Assembly: GCF_000272045.2 (NCBI RefSeq)
Contig: NZ_AJYZ02000041.1
Coordinates: 426,786-490,785 of the forward strand
Direction of reading: 5' to 3'
DNA length: 64,000 nucleotides
Source of the DNA: Vibrio crassostreae 9ZC13
GTDB lineage: Bacteria > Pseudomonadota > Gammaproteobacteria > Enterobacterales > Vibrionaceae
Shown: piece after piece, positions 1 to 8,931 of the stretch
Numbering within the stretch: the stretch's first letter is position 1
Layout of the letters: every line of letters begins with the position of its first letter
Program-made: the position numbers and the translations under genes
The notes under the pieces: generated by a model
The model's input: only the letters and a program-made list of their open reading frames with translations
Told to the model about the DNA's origin: nothing
Database searches by the model: none

Positions 1-321
1 GCACTGTCAGTCGGTATCGCTATTTTACTCGGTGTGCTGAGAATCTTAAAAGGTTGGCCAATCCAGTACATGATCATCGGTGGATATATTGGAGTGGTCG
101 TGCTCACTGCATTTGCTCCGGAAAACATCATTGGAATTGCGTATGACTCTGGTGGAGTAACGACATCGACGATCACCGTCCCATTAGTAACTGCGTTAGG
201 GGTGGGTTTAGCCTCGGCAATTAAAGGGCGTAATCCGATGATAGATGGTTTTGGGTTGATCGCGTTTGCTTCGTTGCTGCCGATGATGTTTGTCATGGTG
301 TACGGGATGGTGGTGACATGA
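1..321 (+). CDS. DUF1538 family membrane protein, first of pair (5' partial)
   Basis: The reading frame is open from base 1, so the 5' part lies outside the window; 106 codons plus the stop are visible. The fragment is hydrophobic, with about three membrane segments, and contains the motif AYDSGGVTTSTITVPLVTAL. The same motif recurs in the next gene, so the two are paralogues in tandem. The stop overlaps the next start as ATGA. From memory, paired DUF1538 proteins of Halomonas (UmpAB) were reported to act together as a Na+(Li+,K+)/H+ antiporter. By that analogy this is the first subunit of a cation/proton antiporter; the substrate here is inference. Confidence 0.8.
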   Translation, partial: ALSVGIAILLGVLRILKGWPIQYMIIGGYIGVVVLTAFAPENIIGIAYDSGGVTTSTITVPLVTALGVGLASAIKGRNPMIDGFGLIAFASLLPMMFVMVYGMVVT

Positions 322-1112
322 TCAGTGTTCAACAATTTATCGACACCTTTCTCGGCACTGTGATGGATGTGATCCCGATTGCGATCATCATCTTCGGTTT
401 TCAGTTGGCGGTATTACGAAAGCCAGTCAATAACCTAGCCAAAGTGCTGATCGGTTTCTTCTACGTCATTCTTGGCTTATCACTCTTTTTGATGGGATTG
501 GAGCTCGCGTTATTCCCTCTAGGGGAGACGATGGCAATGCAACTCACCGAGCCAAGCTTTTTGACTGAGTTTAAGATCAGTTCTGGTCTTGCTTTGGTTT
601 GGTTTGATTATTACTGGGTTTACCTGTTTGCGTTTTGTATTGGTTTCAGCACCACGATAGCCGAGCCTTCTTTGATAGCTGTAGCGATTAAGGCGAACCA
701 AGTTTCCGGTGGCAGTATCAGCGTCAATGGGCTGAGGATCGCCGTGGCATTGGGCGTTGCTATCGGTATCTCTCTGGGCAGCTACCGTATCGTTGCGGGT
801 GACCCGATCCATTACTACATCATTTTGGGTTATGTCGTCGTGGTCATTCAAACCTTTTACGCCCCAAAACTCATTATCCCATTAGCCTACGATTCGGGTG
901 GCGTCACTACATCAACGGTGACAGTCCCTTTAGTGACGGCGCTCGGGCTTGGACTTGCTTCAACCGTACCAGGAAGAAATCCTGTCATTGATGGCTTTGG
1001 ATTGATCGCCTTTGCCAGCTTATTTCCCATCATTTCAGTGATGGGCTATGCCCAAATAACACAATGGTTAAACCGTTTACATACCTCTAAGGAGAGCAAA
1101 GATGCGCTTTAA
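318..1112 (+). CDS. DUF1538 family membrane protein, second of pair
   Basis: 264 residues, strongly hydrophobic, with about seven predicted inner-membrane helices. The family motif AYDSGGVTTSTVTVPLVTAL starts near residue 190 and is followed by GRNPVIDGFGLIAFASL, which also ends the preceding protein. It overlaps the upstream gene by 4 bases and the downstream P-II-like gene by 11, so all are likely translated from one mRNA in fixed ratio. The acidic and small polar residues in the motif could line an ion path (inference). The DUF1538 assignment is firm; antiport activity is by analogy with UmpAB of Halomonas. Confidence 0.85.
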   Translation: MISVQQFIDTFLGTVMDVIPIAIIIFGFQLAVLRKPVNNLAKVLIGFFYVILGLSLFLMGLELALFPLGETMAMQLTEPSFLTEFKISSGLALVWFDYYWVYLFAFCIGFSTTIAEPSLIAVAIKANQVSGGSISVNGLRIAVALGVAIGISLGSYRIVAGDPIHYYIILGYVVVVIQTFYAPKLIIPLAYDSGGVTTSTVTVPLVTALGLGLASTVPGRNPVIDGFGLIAFASLFPIISVMGYAQITQWLNRLHTSKESKDAL

Positions 1113-1452
1113 ACTTATCCTAGCGTTTGTAGAAGAGAGCAAGACCGACACTGTGCTCGATGCCGCGCGTGATGCGGGCGCGACTGGAGCAACGGTGATT
1201 AATAACGCCAGAGGGCAAGGCTTAAACCAAAAAACCACCTTCTTCGGCTTAACGTTAGAGGTGCAAAAAGATGTGTTGCTGTTTGTGGTTGAGGAACACT
1301 TAGCTAGGCATATTCTTGAAACTATTGGCGAAGTCGGCGAGTTTGACCAGGAGTCAGGACAAGGTATAGCGGTGCAGATCGATATCGAAGACGCAGTCGG
1401 GGTTGCGCATCAAGTCGAGACGTTAACAAAGGTTGTGGAGGATGAGCTATGA
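1102..1452 (+). CDS. P-II-like regulatory protein linked to the DUF1538 pair
   Basis: 116 residues, the normal size of a P-II (GlnB-like) subunit. The start MRFKLILAFVEESK resembles the first beta strand of P-II, and GQGIAVQIDIEDAVG near residues 87-101 resembles the C-terminal GDGKIFV region. The middle is shorter and unlike the classical T-loop, and no uridylylation tyrosine is obvious, so it is probably not a general nitrogen sensor. An AAGGAG ribosome site lies at 1089-1094 inside the previous gene. P-II proteins often trimerise and bind a partner transporter, so the likely role is gating the DUF1538 pair in response to a nucleotide (inference). Confidence 0.75.
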   Translation: MRFKLILAFVEESKTDTVLDAARDAGATGATVINNARGQGLNQKTTFFGLTLEVQKDVLLFVVEEHLARHILETIGEVGEFDQESGQGIAVQIDIEDAVGVAHQVETLTKVVEDEL

Positions 1453-1856
1453 GTACCAGTGAAAAGATCCGAGTAGGCGATGTCATGGCCAATACGTATG
1501 TGATTATCGATGGGCTAACCACGGTGTTAGAAGCGATAGAGATGGCTAAAAAGCACAAAGTGAAGGCAATCATTGTCGATAAACGCCACGAAGATGACGA
1601 ATACGGTATCGTATTGATGAATGACATTGCCAAGAAAGTACTGGCTAAGAACCGATCTCCAAAGCGAACCAATGTTTATGAGATCATGACCAAGCCAGCG
1701 CTAAGCGTGTCTGCTGAGATGAACGTAAAGTATTGCGCTCGCCTGTTTGAACGCTTTGGTATCAGTCGTGCGCCAGTAGTTCGTGATAACAAGATAGTCG
1801 GTATGGTTAGTTACAATAATATCGTGATCAATGGTATGGCGAGAGATGACGTGTAG
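1449..1856 (+). CDS. CBS-pair domain protein
   Basis: 135 residues made almost entirely of two CBS motifs. The first starts at VGDVMANTYVIIDGLTTVLEA; the second follows VYEIMTKPALSVSAEMNVKY and ends with RAPVVRDNKIVGMVSYNNIV. Such Bateman modules bind adenine nucleotides. The start overlaps the P-II-like stop as ATGA, completing a four-gene coupled cassette. A second nucleotide sensor acting on the same membrane pair is the simplest reading. No other domain is attached. Confidence 0.85.
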   Translation: MSTSEKIRVGDVMANTYVIIDGLTTVLEAIEMAKKHKVKAIIVDKRHEDDEYGIVLMNDIAKKVLAKNRSPKRTNVYEIMTKPALSVSAEMNVKYCARLFERFGISRAPVVRDNKIVGMVSYNNIVINGMARDDV

Positions 1857-1903
1857 CATTTAGATACGTACAATAGGCTCATAAATTTTATGGAGAAGTA
1901 CGT

Positions 1904-2449
1904 GTGAAATTATTTTTTGCTTCAGACCTACACGGTTCGCTGCCAGCAACAGAAAAGGTATTAGAACTCTACCAAGCATCTGGTGCGCAATATTTAGTTC
2001 TATTGGGTGACATTCTGAATCATGGACCAAGAAATCCGATTCCAGAAGGATACAACCCGCCGGCGGTTGCAGATAAGTTGAATGCGTTTTCTCAAGAGAT
2101 CATTGCCGTTCGTGGTAACTGCGATAGCGAAGTGGATCAGATGTTGTTGTCTTTTCCAATGATGATGGATTACTCGTGGGTGCTATTAGGATCAGGCCAG
2201 CGTATCTTCCTAACGCATGGCCATTTGTACAACACCAATAAACGCCCTGCGTTGAAGGCGGGCGATATCATTGCACACGGTCATACCCATATTCCTGTCG
2301 CCGAATACCAAGATGACATCTTTATCTTTAACCCTAGCTCGGTGACATTCCCACGAGAGGGACACGCGGCAAGCTATGGCATCTATGAAAACAATACCTT
2401 CAAAGTCATTAGCCTTGAAGGTGATGTTCTCGTGAGTGGTCAGCTTTAA
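1904..2449 (+). CDS. yfcE: Phosphodiesterase, YfcE/MJ0936 family
   Basis: 181 residues with the metallophosphoesterase signature in order: DLHGS (residues 8-12), GDIL, GNCD, THGH and HGHTH. These supply the two-metal site. E. coli YfcE hydrolyses phosphodiesters in vitro and its physiological substrate is unknown. The start is GTG with GGAG eight bases upstream (1892-1895); a second GTG two bases earlier is out of frame. It lies 47 bases after the CBS gene and may be separately transcribed. Confidence 0.93.
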   Translation: MKLFFASDLHGSLPATEKVLELYQASGAQYLVLLGDILNHGPRNPIPEGYNPPAVADKLNAFSQEIIAVRGNCDSEVDQMLLSFPMMMDYSWVLLGSGQRIFLTHGHLYNTNKRPALKAGDIIAHGHTHIPVAEYQDDIFIFNPSSVTFPREGHAASYGIYENNTFKVISLEGDVLVSGQL

Positions 2450-2473
2450 ATCATTGGATCGGCTGTGAAAGGC

Positions 2474-2794
2474 TTATTTTGAGTCCACGTGGCCGAGATC
2501 TCTGTCTGGAGCAATGATGTTTCGTACTCTTTGCTTCAGAACTTTCGCCTCTGGAAAACCGTCATCTGCTTTTCTTTCCCAAATCTGCACACCATTACAA
2601 AAGATTTCGAACCTGCCTCCTGTGTCTGGGTGTAAGCTCACTTGTTCAATTTCTTCGCTGAAGGTATGCAGTAGCTCTTGGCATAACCAACTAGAGCGAA
2701 GCATCCAATTGCATTGACGGCAATAGTGTATCGCGATTGTGGCTTTTGTTGCTGTCTCTTTCGCTGGCGCCAGATTAGGTTGTTCCGTTTTCAT
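2474..2794 (-). CDS. SelT/SelW/SelH (Rdx) family protein
   Basis: 106 residues with the thioredoxin-like Rdx motif HYCRQCNW (CxxC), where animal selenoproteins carry selenocysteine at the second position. The rest (LHPDTGGRFEIFCNG and IWERKADDGFPEAK) matches the bacterial SelW-like group. It probably binds or reduces thiols in the cytoplasm; no specific substrate is known. It converges on yfcE with only 24 bases between the stops. Confidence 0.85.
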   Translation of the reverse strand: MKTEQPNLAPAKETATKATIAIHYCRQCNWMLRSSWLCQELLHTFSEEIEQVSLHPDTGGRFEIFCNGVQIWERKADDGFPEAKVLKQRVRNIIAPDRDLGHVDSK

Positions 2795-2842
2795 GGTTAA
2801 TCCTTAAAATGCTACATCCGTAATTTGATACCAACGGCTAAC

Positions 2843-2869
2843 AAAAAAGGGGCTTCATGCCCCTTTTTT
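2843..2869 (-). terminator. Terminator after toxRS
   Basis: The hairpin AAAAAAGGGGC / GCCCCTTTTTT with a five-base loop gives a T-tract on the minus strand. It lies between the toxS stop and the SelW-like gene, so toxRS ends here. Confidence 0.8.
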
Positions 2870-2929
2870 CTATTGGTTTACCGTTTCATGGTATTCAGCT
2901 ATTCATAAACAGTAAATAGCGATCCAATC

Positions 2930-3445
2930 TTAGTTTGAAAACAATACGGTAGAACCATGATTTAAGCTAGTCAGTAGCAGTGCCTTCGGGTTAACAATAT
3001 CTATGCGGCGGCTTTGCTCTGCGTCCATCTTAATGACTTGAGTGATCAGCTCTAGCTGTTCTTCTGAAAAGTCTTGGCGCTGAGCCGAGGTCACATCTTT
3101 AAACTCCGTTGGCGAAACCAGTAAGTAGTTATCGTTAATATCCCACTGACCCGTTTCAGAGATGTTGATGACATTCGCAGGCTCAGTTTGATTACCGTAA
3201 AGTCTAACCACTGACATTCTTAAATATGTACCATTTGGTAGGTATTTCGCATTCGATGATAGTTCAACTCTACGAAGTGGGCCGATTGAGTCAGCTTGCT
3301 TGTTATCGCTAATCAGCGTCACCATTCTCGACTGCCATTCATGCTGAGTGAGCAAGCGCTCTACTTTTGCATTGCTGCTCCAATATAGCCAACCACTCAA
3401 AAATGCCGATAGAACCAGTAAGATAATCGATACTTTTAATTTCAT
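2930..3445 (-). CDS. toxS: Transmembrane regulatory protein ToxS
   Basis: 171 residues with a single N-terminal membrane anchor (residues about 4-25, ending GWLYWSS) and a periplasmic domain. ToxS protects ToxR and enhances its activity through periplasmic contact. I chose the ATG at 3445, one base after the toxR stop, because it begins just before the anchor like other ToxS proteins. A GTG at 3457 inside toxR would add four residues. Cotranscribed with toxR. Confidence 0.93.
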   Translation of the reverse strand: MKLKVSIILLVLSAFLSGWLYWSSNAKVERLLTQHEWQSRMVTLISDNKQADSIGPLRRVELSSNAKYLPNGTYLRMSVVRLYGNQTEPANVINISETGQWDINDNYLLVSPTEFKDVTSAQRQDFSEEQLELITQVIKMDAEQSRRIDIVNPKALLLTSLNHGSTVLFSN

Positions 3446-3446
3446 G

Positions 3447-4358
3447 TTACTTACCACCGTTACAAATGTCGTTTACATCCGACTGGTTTGCGTAAATTCT
3501 TAGGGTTACATTTTCGCTCGAGTAATCTTGCGGGTGAATGTAATTGAGGGCAAGGTTATTGGTTTGTCCTCCTGTAGCGATCACTTCAGCCGGCTTTAAC
3601 ACACCAGTGTGACTCGTGTTGTAACTTAATACACACTTTTCTATTGCTGGCAGCCAACTGCTGAGGTCTGGGTGGTTAACCGGTGATTGAACCTTTACAC
3701 CATCCACTTCAGTCAAAACCGTGAACTCGGACTCCACCGGGGTAGTAAACGTTAAAACGAGAATCGGCATGATGAAAGCGGCAAGCAGTAACCAAAATGT
3801 TAACCATTTATTGGTGCTTTTAGCCGGAGCTACAACAGGAGCGGTTGCTGGTTCTACTGCCACTTTAGTTTGTTGAACTTTTGTAATTGGCTCAGGTTCA
3901 AATGTGTCAGTGATTGCTTGTTCAGTCGCTGCAGGCGTTGCAAACGTTAGGATAGGTTCAACGTCATTTTCTGCAATTTCAGCGGCTACTGGCTGATCAT
4001 TTGATGACAGTGGCGCAGAGCGCTCAACGGTCGCAATAAATTGGTAACCGCGCTTCGGTACTGTCTTTACGAATTCAGGAGATTTAGTCGAGTCTTTGAG
4101 CATCTTTCTCAGAGTCGATACGGCTTGCGTTAAGCTTGAGTCATCCACCTCAAAGCCTTGGTCTCGCCAAACATACTCATGCAATTCATTACGAGTGATA
4201 ACTTCATTAGGCCTTTCTGACAGCATCAAGAGAATGCGGCTTTCATTGCTACCAAGACGTACGACTTCACCGTCGCTCATTTGATCGACAAGTGAATTGC
4301 TGTTTGGGTCGAATACGAACCGTTGTGCGAGAATAAACTTTGTGCCGATATTACTCAT
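3447..4358 (-). CDS. toxR: Transmembrane transcriptional activator ToxR
   Basis: 303 residues. Residues about 10-112 form an OmpR-type winged helix (RLGSNESRILLMLSERPNEV, then VPKRGYQFIATVE). A proline- and alanine-rich tether follows, then one membrane helix at about 183-205 and a periplasmic domain. The two periplasmic cysteines, C242 and C299, fit the disulfide known from V. cholerae ToxR. ToxR controls outer-membrane porins and responds to bile, salt and periplasmic state. It is divergent from htpG, the conserved Vibrio arrangement, where heat-shock transcription of htpG is thought to compete with toxR. Confidence 0.97.
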   Translation of the reverse strand: MSNIGTKFILAQRFVFDPNSNSLVDQMSDGEVVRLGSNESRILLMLSERPNEVITRNELHEYVWRDQGFEVDDSSLTQAVSTLRKMLKDSTKSPEFVKTVPKRGYQFIATVERSAPLSSNDQPVAAEIAENDVEPILTFATPAATEQAITDTFEPEPITKVQQTKVAVEPATAPVVAPAKSTNKWLTFWLLLAAFIMPILVLTFTTPVESEFTVLTEVDGVKVQSPVNHPDLSSWLPAIEKCVLSYNTSHTGVLKPAEVIATGGQTNNLALNYIHPQDYSSENVTLRIYANQSDVNDICNGGK

Positions 4359-4524
4359 TGAATTCTTCTATTTTGGATTGTTTTGGGGGGCGAAATAGAC
4401 AAATCTCAGGTGAAGTTCCGTTAATTCTTCACCAAATCATGGCTTATTTTATGTTCTTTTATATTTATCAGGCTCAAGGATAATAAAAACAGATAAAAAA
4501 AACAGTGTTTTTATGATTTTTGAC

Positions 4525-4552
4525 CTTGAATTTACATTTGTCATCCTCATGT
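4525..4552 (+). promoter_or_regulatory. Sigma-32-like promoter of htpG
   Basis: CTTGAA (4525-4530), a 14-base spacer, then CCTCAT (4545-4550) matches the heat-shock consensus CTTGAA-N(11-16)-CCCCAT with one mismatch. It sits about 80 bases upstream of the htpG start within the 271-base gap shared with toxR. Confidence 0.65.
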
Positions 4553-4629
4553 TAATGTACAGAAGAGTGGCATCAAGTGTTACGCCCCTATGATTATTCA
4601 ACATAAAGTATAGATGTTTTGGAGTAAAA

Positions 4630-6534
4630 ATGAGCGAAACGGCAACGCAAAATAAAGAGACTCGTGGCTTTCAATCTGAAGTAAAACAACTACTTCATCT
4701 AATGATTCACTCACTGTATTCAAATAAAGAAATCTTTCTACGTGAGCTGATCTCTAACGCATCTGACGCGGCTGATAAGCTTCGTTTTCAAGCTCTATCG
4801 AACGGTGACCTTTACCAAGGTGATGCAGATCTAGGTGTAAAACTTTCTTTCAACGCGGAAGCAAACACGTTAACCATTTCTGATAACGGTATCGGTATGA
4901 GCCGCGACAACGTTATTGAGCATTTAGGTACGATTGCTAAGTCAGGCACTGCAGATTTTTTCTCAAAGCTGTCTGAAGACCAAAGCAAAGACTCTCAACT
5001 GATTGGTCAATTTGGTGTGGGTTTCTATTCTGCATTCATCGTCGCAGACGCGGTAACGGTTCGCACACGTGCAGCTGGCCTGCCGAACAATGAAGCTGTT
5101 CAGTGGCACTCTGCAGGTGAAGGCGATTACACAATCGAAGACATCACTAAAGAGTCTCGTGGTACTGACATCGTTCTGCACATGCGTGAAGACGGTAAAG
5201 AGTTCTTAAATGAGTGGCGTCTGCGTGAAGTGATTGGTAAATATTCTGACCACATCGGTATTCCTGTTTCTATCTTCACAGCAGTGAAAGATGACGAAGG
5301 TAAAGACACCGAAGAGAAACATTGGGAACAGATCAATAAGGCGCAAGCGCTTTGGACTCGCAACAAATCTGATATCGAGAAAGAAGAGTACCAAGAGTTT
5401 TACAAGCACGTATCTCACGACTTTGCTGATCCACTAACCTGGAGCCACAACAAGGTTGAAGGTAAGAACGATTACACAAGCCTGCTTTACATCCCAGCGA
5501 AAGCACCTTGGGACATGATGAACCGTGACCACAAGAGTGGCTTGAAACTTTACGTGCAGCGTGTATTCATCATGGATGACGCAGAGCAGTTCATGCCATC
5601 TTACATGCGTTTCGTTCGTGGCTTGATTGACTCAAACGATCTGCCATTGAACGTGTCTCGTGAAATCCTGCAAGACAACAAGGTAACTCAGTCTCTTCGT
5701 GGCGCATGTACCAAGCGTGTACTGACTATGCTTGAGCGCATGGCGAAGAATGACAATGATAAGTACCTAGAGTTTTGGAAAGAGTTCGGCCTAGTATTGA
5801 AAGAAGGCCCGGCTGAAGATATGGCGAACAAAGAGAAGATCGCTGGTCTACTTCGTTTCTCGTCAACGGAAGTGGATTCTGCTGAACAAACCATCAGCCT
5901 AGAATCTTACGTTGAGCGCATGAAAGAAGGCCAAGATAAGATTTACTACCTGACAGCAGATAGCTACGCCGCCGCTAAGAACAGCCCACACTTGGAGCAG
6001 TTCAAAGCTAAAGGTATTGAAGTGGTTCTAATGTACGATCGTATTGATGAGTACGTAATGAACTACCTGACTGACTTCGACGGTAAACAGTTCCAATCGA
6101 TCACTAAAGCAGGCTTAGACCTAAGCAAGTTTGAAGGTGAAGAAGAGAAAGAGAAGCAAAAAGAGACAGAAGAAGAGTTCAAATCTGTTGTTGAGCGTAC
6201 TCAATCTTACCTAGGTGGTCGTGTTAAAGAAGTTCGTACGACCTTCAAGCTAGCAACGACACCTGCGGTTGTTGTGACTGACGACTTCGAAATGGGCACG
6301 CAAATGGCGAAGCTTCTTGAAGCTGCGGGTCAAGCGGCACCGGAAGTGAAGTACATCTTCGAGATTAACCCTGAGCACGCACTGGTTAAACAGATGGCTG
6401 ACGAAGCAGACGAGCAAGCGTTTGGTCGTTGGGTTGAGTTGCTACTTGGTCAAGCGATGCTGGCTGAAAAGGGCTCAATGGAAGATCCGTCACAATTCTT
6501 GGGTGCAATCAACGAGCTACTAACAAAGCGTTAG
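4630..6534 (+). CDS. htpG: Molecular chaperone HtpG (Hsp90)
   Basis: 634 residues, full length. The N-terminal GHKL ATPase shows SNASDAADKLR, DNGIGMS and GQFGVGFYSAF; the middle domain and the C-terminal dimerisation domain follow without a break. It remodels client proteins in the cytoplasm together with DnaK. It is preceded by a sigma-32-like promoter and TTTTGGAGT as ribosome site, and followed by its own terminator. Confidence 0.98.
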   Translation: MSETATQNKETRGFQSEVKQLLHLMIHSLYSNKEIFLRELISNASDAADKLRFQALSNGDLYQGDADLGVKLSFNAEANTLTISDNGIGMSRDNVIEHLGTIAKSGTADFFSKLSEDQSKDSQLIGQFGVGFYSAFIVADAVTVRTRAAGLPNNEAVQWHSAGEGDYTIEDITKESRGTDIVLHMREDGKEFLNEWRLREVIGKYSDHIGIPVSIFTAVKDDEGKDTEEKHWEQINKAQALWTRNKSDIEKEEYQEFYKHVSHDFADPLTWSHNKVEGKNDYTSLLYIPAKAPWDMMNRDHKSGLKLYVQRVFIMDDAEQFMPSYMRFVRGLIDSNDLPLNVSREILQDNKVTQSLRGACTKRVLTMLERMAKNDNDKYLEFWKEFGLVLKEGPAEDMANKEKIAGLLRFSSTEVDSAEQTISLESYVERMKEGQDKIYYLTADSYAAAKNSPHLEQFKAKGIEVVLMYDRIDEYVMNYLTDFDGKQFQSITKAGLDLSKFEGEEEKEKQKETEEEFKSVVERTQSYLGGRVKEVRTTFKLATTPAVVVTDDFEMGTQMAKLLEAAGQAAPEVKYIFEINPEHALVKQMADEADEQAFGRWVELLLGQAMLAEKGSMEDPSQFLGAINELLTKR

Positions 6535-6570
6535 TCTTTCGACTTTAGGTTAAGCCAACAATTACAATAA

Positions 6571-6597
6571 AAAGCTCGCAAATGCGGGCTTTTTTTT
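6571..6597 (+). terminator. Terminator after htpG
   Basis: AAGCTCGCA / TGCGGGCTT with a two-base loop and one T-G pair, then a run of T. Confidence 0.85.
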
Positions 6598-6923
6598 ATG
6601 AACGTCGTTGAAAATTGACCTAACGTGGTCAACGTCACCGTTATCGTCACAACAAATGTTGTCGATGCATTCTTTAGTCGTAAATTCAGCCAAATTGAAT
6701 ATTAATGTGATAGAATGCTCGACCTAATCAGCTGGGGCTAAGAAGCGACTATCTCCAGTTGTATGATTTTTAAACGTTATACCGAAACTTACCGTTTTGC
6801 TTCTGTTCACAGTTTTGCTTAGCCTCAATGGTTACTTAACGCTTTCTGTTCATCCTAAAAATGAGCAAGAATGGAGGGATAGTGAGCTTCGGTATAAATC
6901 ATAATTTTATAAGAGGATTAAAC
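6598..6923 (+). other. htpG-adk intergenic region with two short palindromes
   Basis: No gene is visible. Two exact inverted repeats stand out: TTGACC (6615-6620) / GGTCAA (6627-6632), and ACAACA (6649-6654) / TGTTGT (6657-6662). A possible -10 (TAGAAT) lies near 6710. The adk promoter must lie in this stretch; I cannot name a regulator. Confidence 0.4.
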
Positions 6924-7568
6924 ATGCGCATCATTCTTCTAGGTGCTCCTGGCGCGGGTAAAGGTACTCAAGCTAACTTCATCATGAACAAATTTGGTAT
7001 CCCTCAAATTTCAACTGGTGACATGCTACGTGCTGCTATCAAAGCGGGTACTGAGCTTGGTAAGCAAGCAAAATCAGTAATCGACGCTGGTCAGCTAGTT
7101 TCTGATGAAATTATCCTTGGTCTTATCAAAGAGCGTATCGCTCAAGATGACTGTGAGAAAGGTTTCCTACTAGACGGTTTCCCACGCACAATCCCACAAG
7201 CTGATGGCCTAAAAGAAATGGGCATCGCTGTTGATTACGTTGTTGAATTTGACGTAGCTGACGATGTGATTGTTGAGCGTATGGCTGGTCGTCGTGCTCA
7301 CCTTCCTTCTGGTCGTACATACCACACTGTGTACAATCCGCCTAAAGAAGAAGGTAAAGATGACGTAACGGGTGAAGACCTAGTGGTACGTGATGACGAC
7401 AAAGAAGAAACAGTTCGTGCACGTCTAGGTGTATACCACGATCAAACAGCTCCGCTTATCTCTTACTACGGTAAAGAAGCTGAAGCAGGCAACACTCAGT
7501 ACCTTAAGTTTGATGGTACTAAGCAAGTTGCTGAAGTTAGTGCAGAACTTGAGAAAGCACTAGCATAA
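6924..7568 (+). CDS. adk: Adenylate kinase
   Basis: 214 residues starting MRIILLGAPGAGKGTQ, with the P-loop at residues 7-13. AMP-site and LID sequences follow (DGFPRTIPQ, then GRRAHLPSGRTYH). It is the long-LID form without zinc cysteines, as in enterobacteria. It interconverts ATP + AMP and 2 ADP. An upstream in-frame ATG at 6861 would add 21 residues, but AAGAGG at 6911-6916 and homology fix the start at 6924. Confidence 0.98.
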   Translation: MRIILLGAPGAGKGTQANFIMNKFGIPQISTGDMLRAAIKAGTELGKQAKSVIDAGQLVSDEIILGLIKERIAQDDCEKGFLLDGFPRTIPQADGLKEMGIAVDYVVEFDVADDVIVERMAGRRAHLPSGRTYHTVYNPPKEEGKDDVTGEDLVVRDDDKEETVRARLGVYHDQTAPLISYYGKEAEAGNTQYLKFDGTKQVAEVSAELEKALA

Positions 7569-7604
7569 TTGGCTAACAGCCAGTTTTAGAATTTGATATA
7601 TTGG

Positions 7605-7630
7605 AAGCGACCTTAAGGGTCGCTTTTTTT
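7605..7630 (+). terminator. Terminator after adk
   Basis: AAGCGACC / GGTCGCTT with a five-base loop, followed by a T-tract. Confidence 0.88.
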
Positions 7631-7845
7631 GTTTCAATTTTTAGTACGATACCAATCTAGATAATTTGATTGCACATGATTCAGAACGGTTCAGACCCGA
7701 TGGCAGTGGCTAGCAATTGAGAGTGGATGTTGTGTATCTCATATGAAGAGTGATTATTCAGACTTTCATTGAGGCGCAATGATCTTAAACTTATGCAGAT
7801 TAGTATATTACTTTCCAGAAAATCACATATTGGTCTCAGGTATCT

Positions 7846-8808
7846 ATGGAAAATAATAAAAAGCAGGGTGTTTTACTGGTGAACTTAGGAACTCCAGATT
7901 CGGCGACCCCCGCTGGCGTTCGTCGATTTTTGAGTGAATTCTTACACGACAAGCGAGTTGTAAACCTAACGCGTTGGCTTTGGTGTCCTATATTACATGG
8001 GGTGATTTTACCGATTCGCTCGCCTAAAGTTGCTAAGCTGTATCAGTCTGTCTGGATGGATGAAGGCTCACCACTGCTTGTGTACTCTCAAAGACAAGCT
8101 GAAAAGCTCCAGAAGAAGCTAGAGATGCCTGTTGCACTGGGTATGACCTATGGCAACCCAAGCCTAAAGACTGGTGTTGAGCAACTGATGGAGCAGGGCG
8201 TTGAGGACATCATCGTACTGCCTTTATATCCGCAGTACTCTGGTACAACCACAGCGGCGGTTTCTGATGGTTTAACCAAAGCCTTTAAGCAGATGCCAGT
8301 TATCCCGAGCTATCGCTTTATTCGCGACTACTACGCGCACCCAAGCTATGCCAAAGCATTGGCTGAAAGCGTCCGCAGTCATTGGGATAAAAATGGCAGA
8401 GCCGATCATTTAGTGTGTTCTTTCCACGGTATTCCGAAGCGACTGGCTGATGAAGGCGATATCTACCCTCAGCATTGTGAAGCGACAACAAAGCTGCTTG
8501 CGGCAGAGTTAGGTTTGTCAGCGGACGATATCACAATGACATACCAATCGCGATTTGGTCGAGAAGAGTGGTTGAAGCCATACACTGACGAGACACTTGA
8601 ATCACTGCCGAGTAAAGGCATCAAGAAGATCGACATTATGGCACCTGCCTTTTCGGTTGACTGTTTGGAAACGTTGGAAGAGATTTCAGACCAGTGTAAA
8701 GAGACTTTCATTGACGCTGGTGGTTCGGACTTTAGCTACATTATGTGTCTGAACGACAGAGATTCGCACATCGATATGATGGCAGAGTTAGTGGCGCTGT
8801 ATCGCTAA
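7846..8808 (+). CDS. hemH: Ferrochelatase
   Basis: 320 residues. It inserts Fe(II) into protoporphyrin IX, the last step of heme synthesis. The catalytic histidine is H194 in CSFHGIP, and the metal-path acidic region is APAFSVDCLETLEEI near residue 265. It starts VLLVNLGTPDS, typical of the family, and follows adk as in E. coli. No iron-sulfur C-terminus is present. Confidence 0.97.
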   Translation: MENNKKQGVLLVNLGTPDSATPAGVRRFLSEFLHDKRVVNLTRWLWCPILHGVILPIRSPKVAKLYQSVWMDEGSPLLVYSQRQAEKLQKKLEMPVALGMTYGNPSLKTGVEQLMEQGVEDIIVLPLYPQYSGTTTAAVSDGLTKAFKQMPVIPSYRFIRDYYAHPSYAKALAESVRSHWDKNGRADHLVCSFHGIPKRLADEGDIYPQHCEATTKLLAAELGLSADDITMTYQSRFGREEWLKPYTDETLESLPSKGIKKIDIMAPAFSVDCLETLEEISDQCKETFIDAGGSDFSYIMCLNDRDSHIDMMAELVALYR

Positions 8809-8867
8809 CAGATGCTGAGCCTTGATTATGACTTATCGTTAGCATTAAGGCGCATAATACAAATAAC

Positions 8868-8897
8868 AAAAGGGCTGCTCATTGAGCAGCCCTTTTT
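8868..8897. terminator. Bidirectional terminator, hemH / POT transporter
   Basis: AAAGGGCTGCTC / GAGCAGCCCTTT around ATT, with A and T runs on both sides, between convergent genes. Confidence 0.88.
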
Positions 8898-8931
8898 GAT
8901 CAGGATATTTCGTTTTGAAACAGCTTGAGAG

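Noticed and set aside
519..851. 110-codon antisense ORF over the second DUF1538 gene
   Set aside because: Polar, histidine- and asparagine-rich shadow translation of a membrane protein gene.
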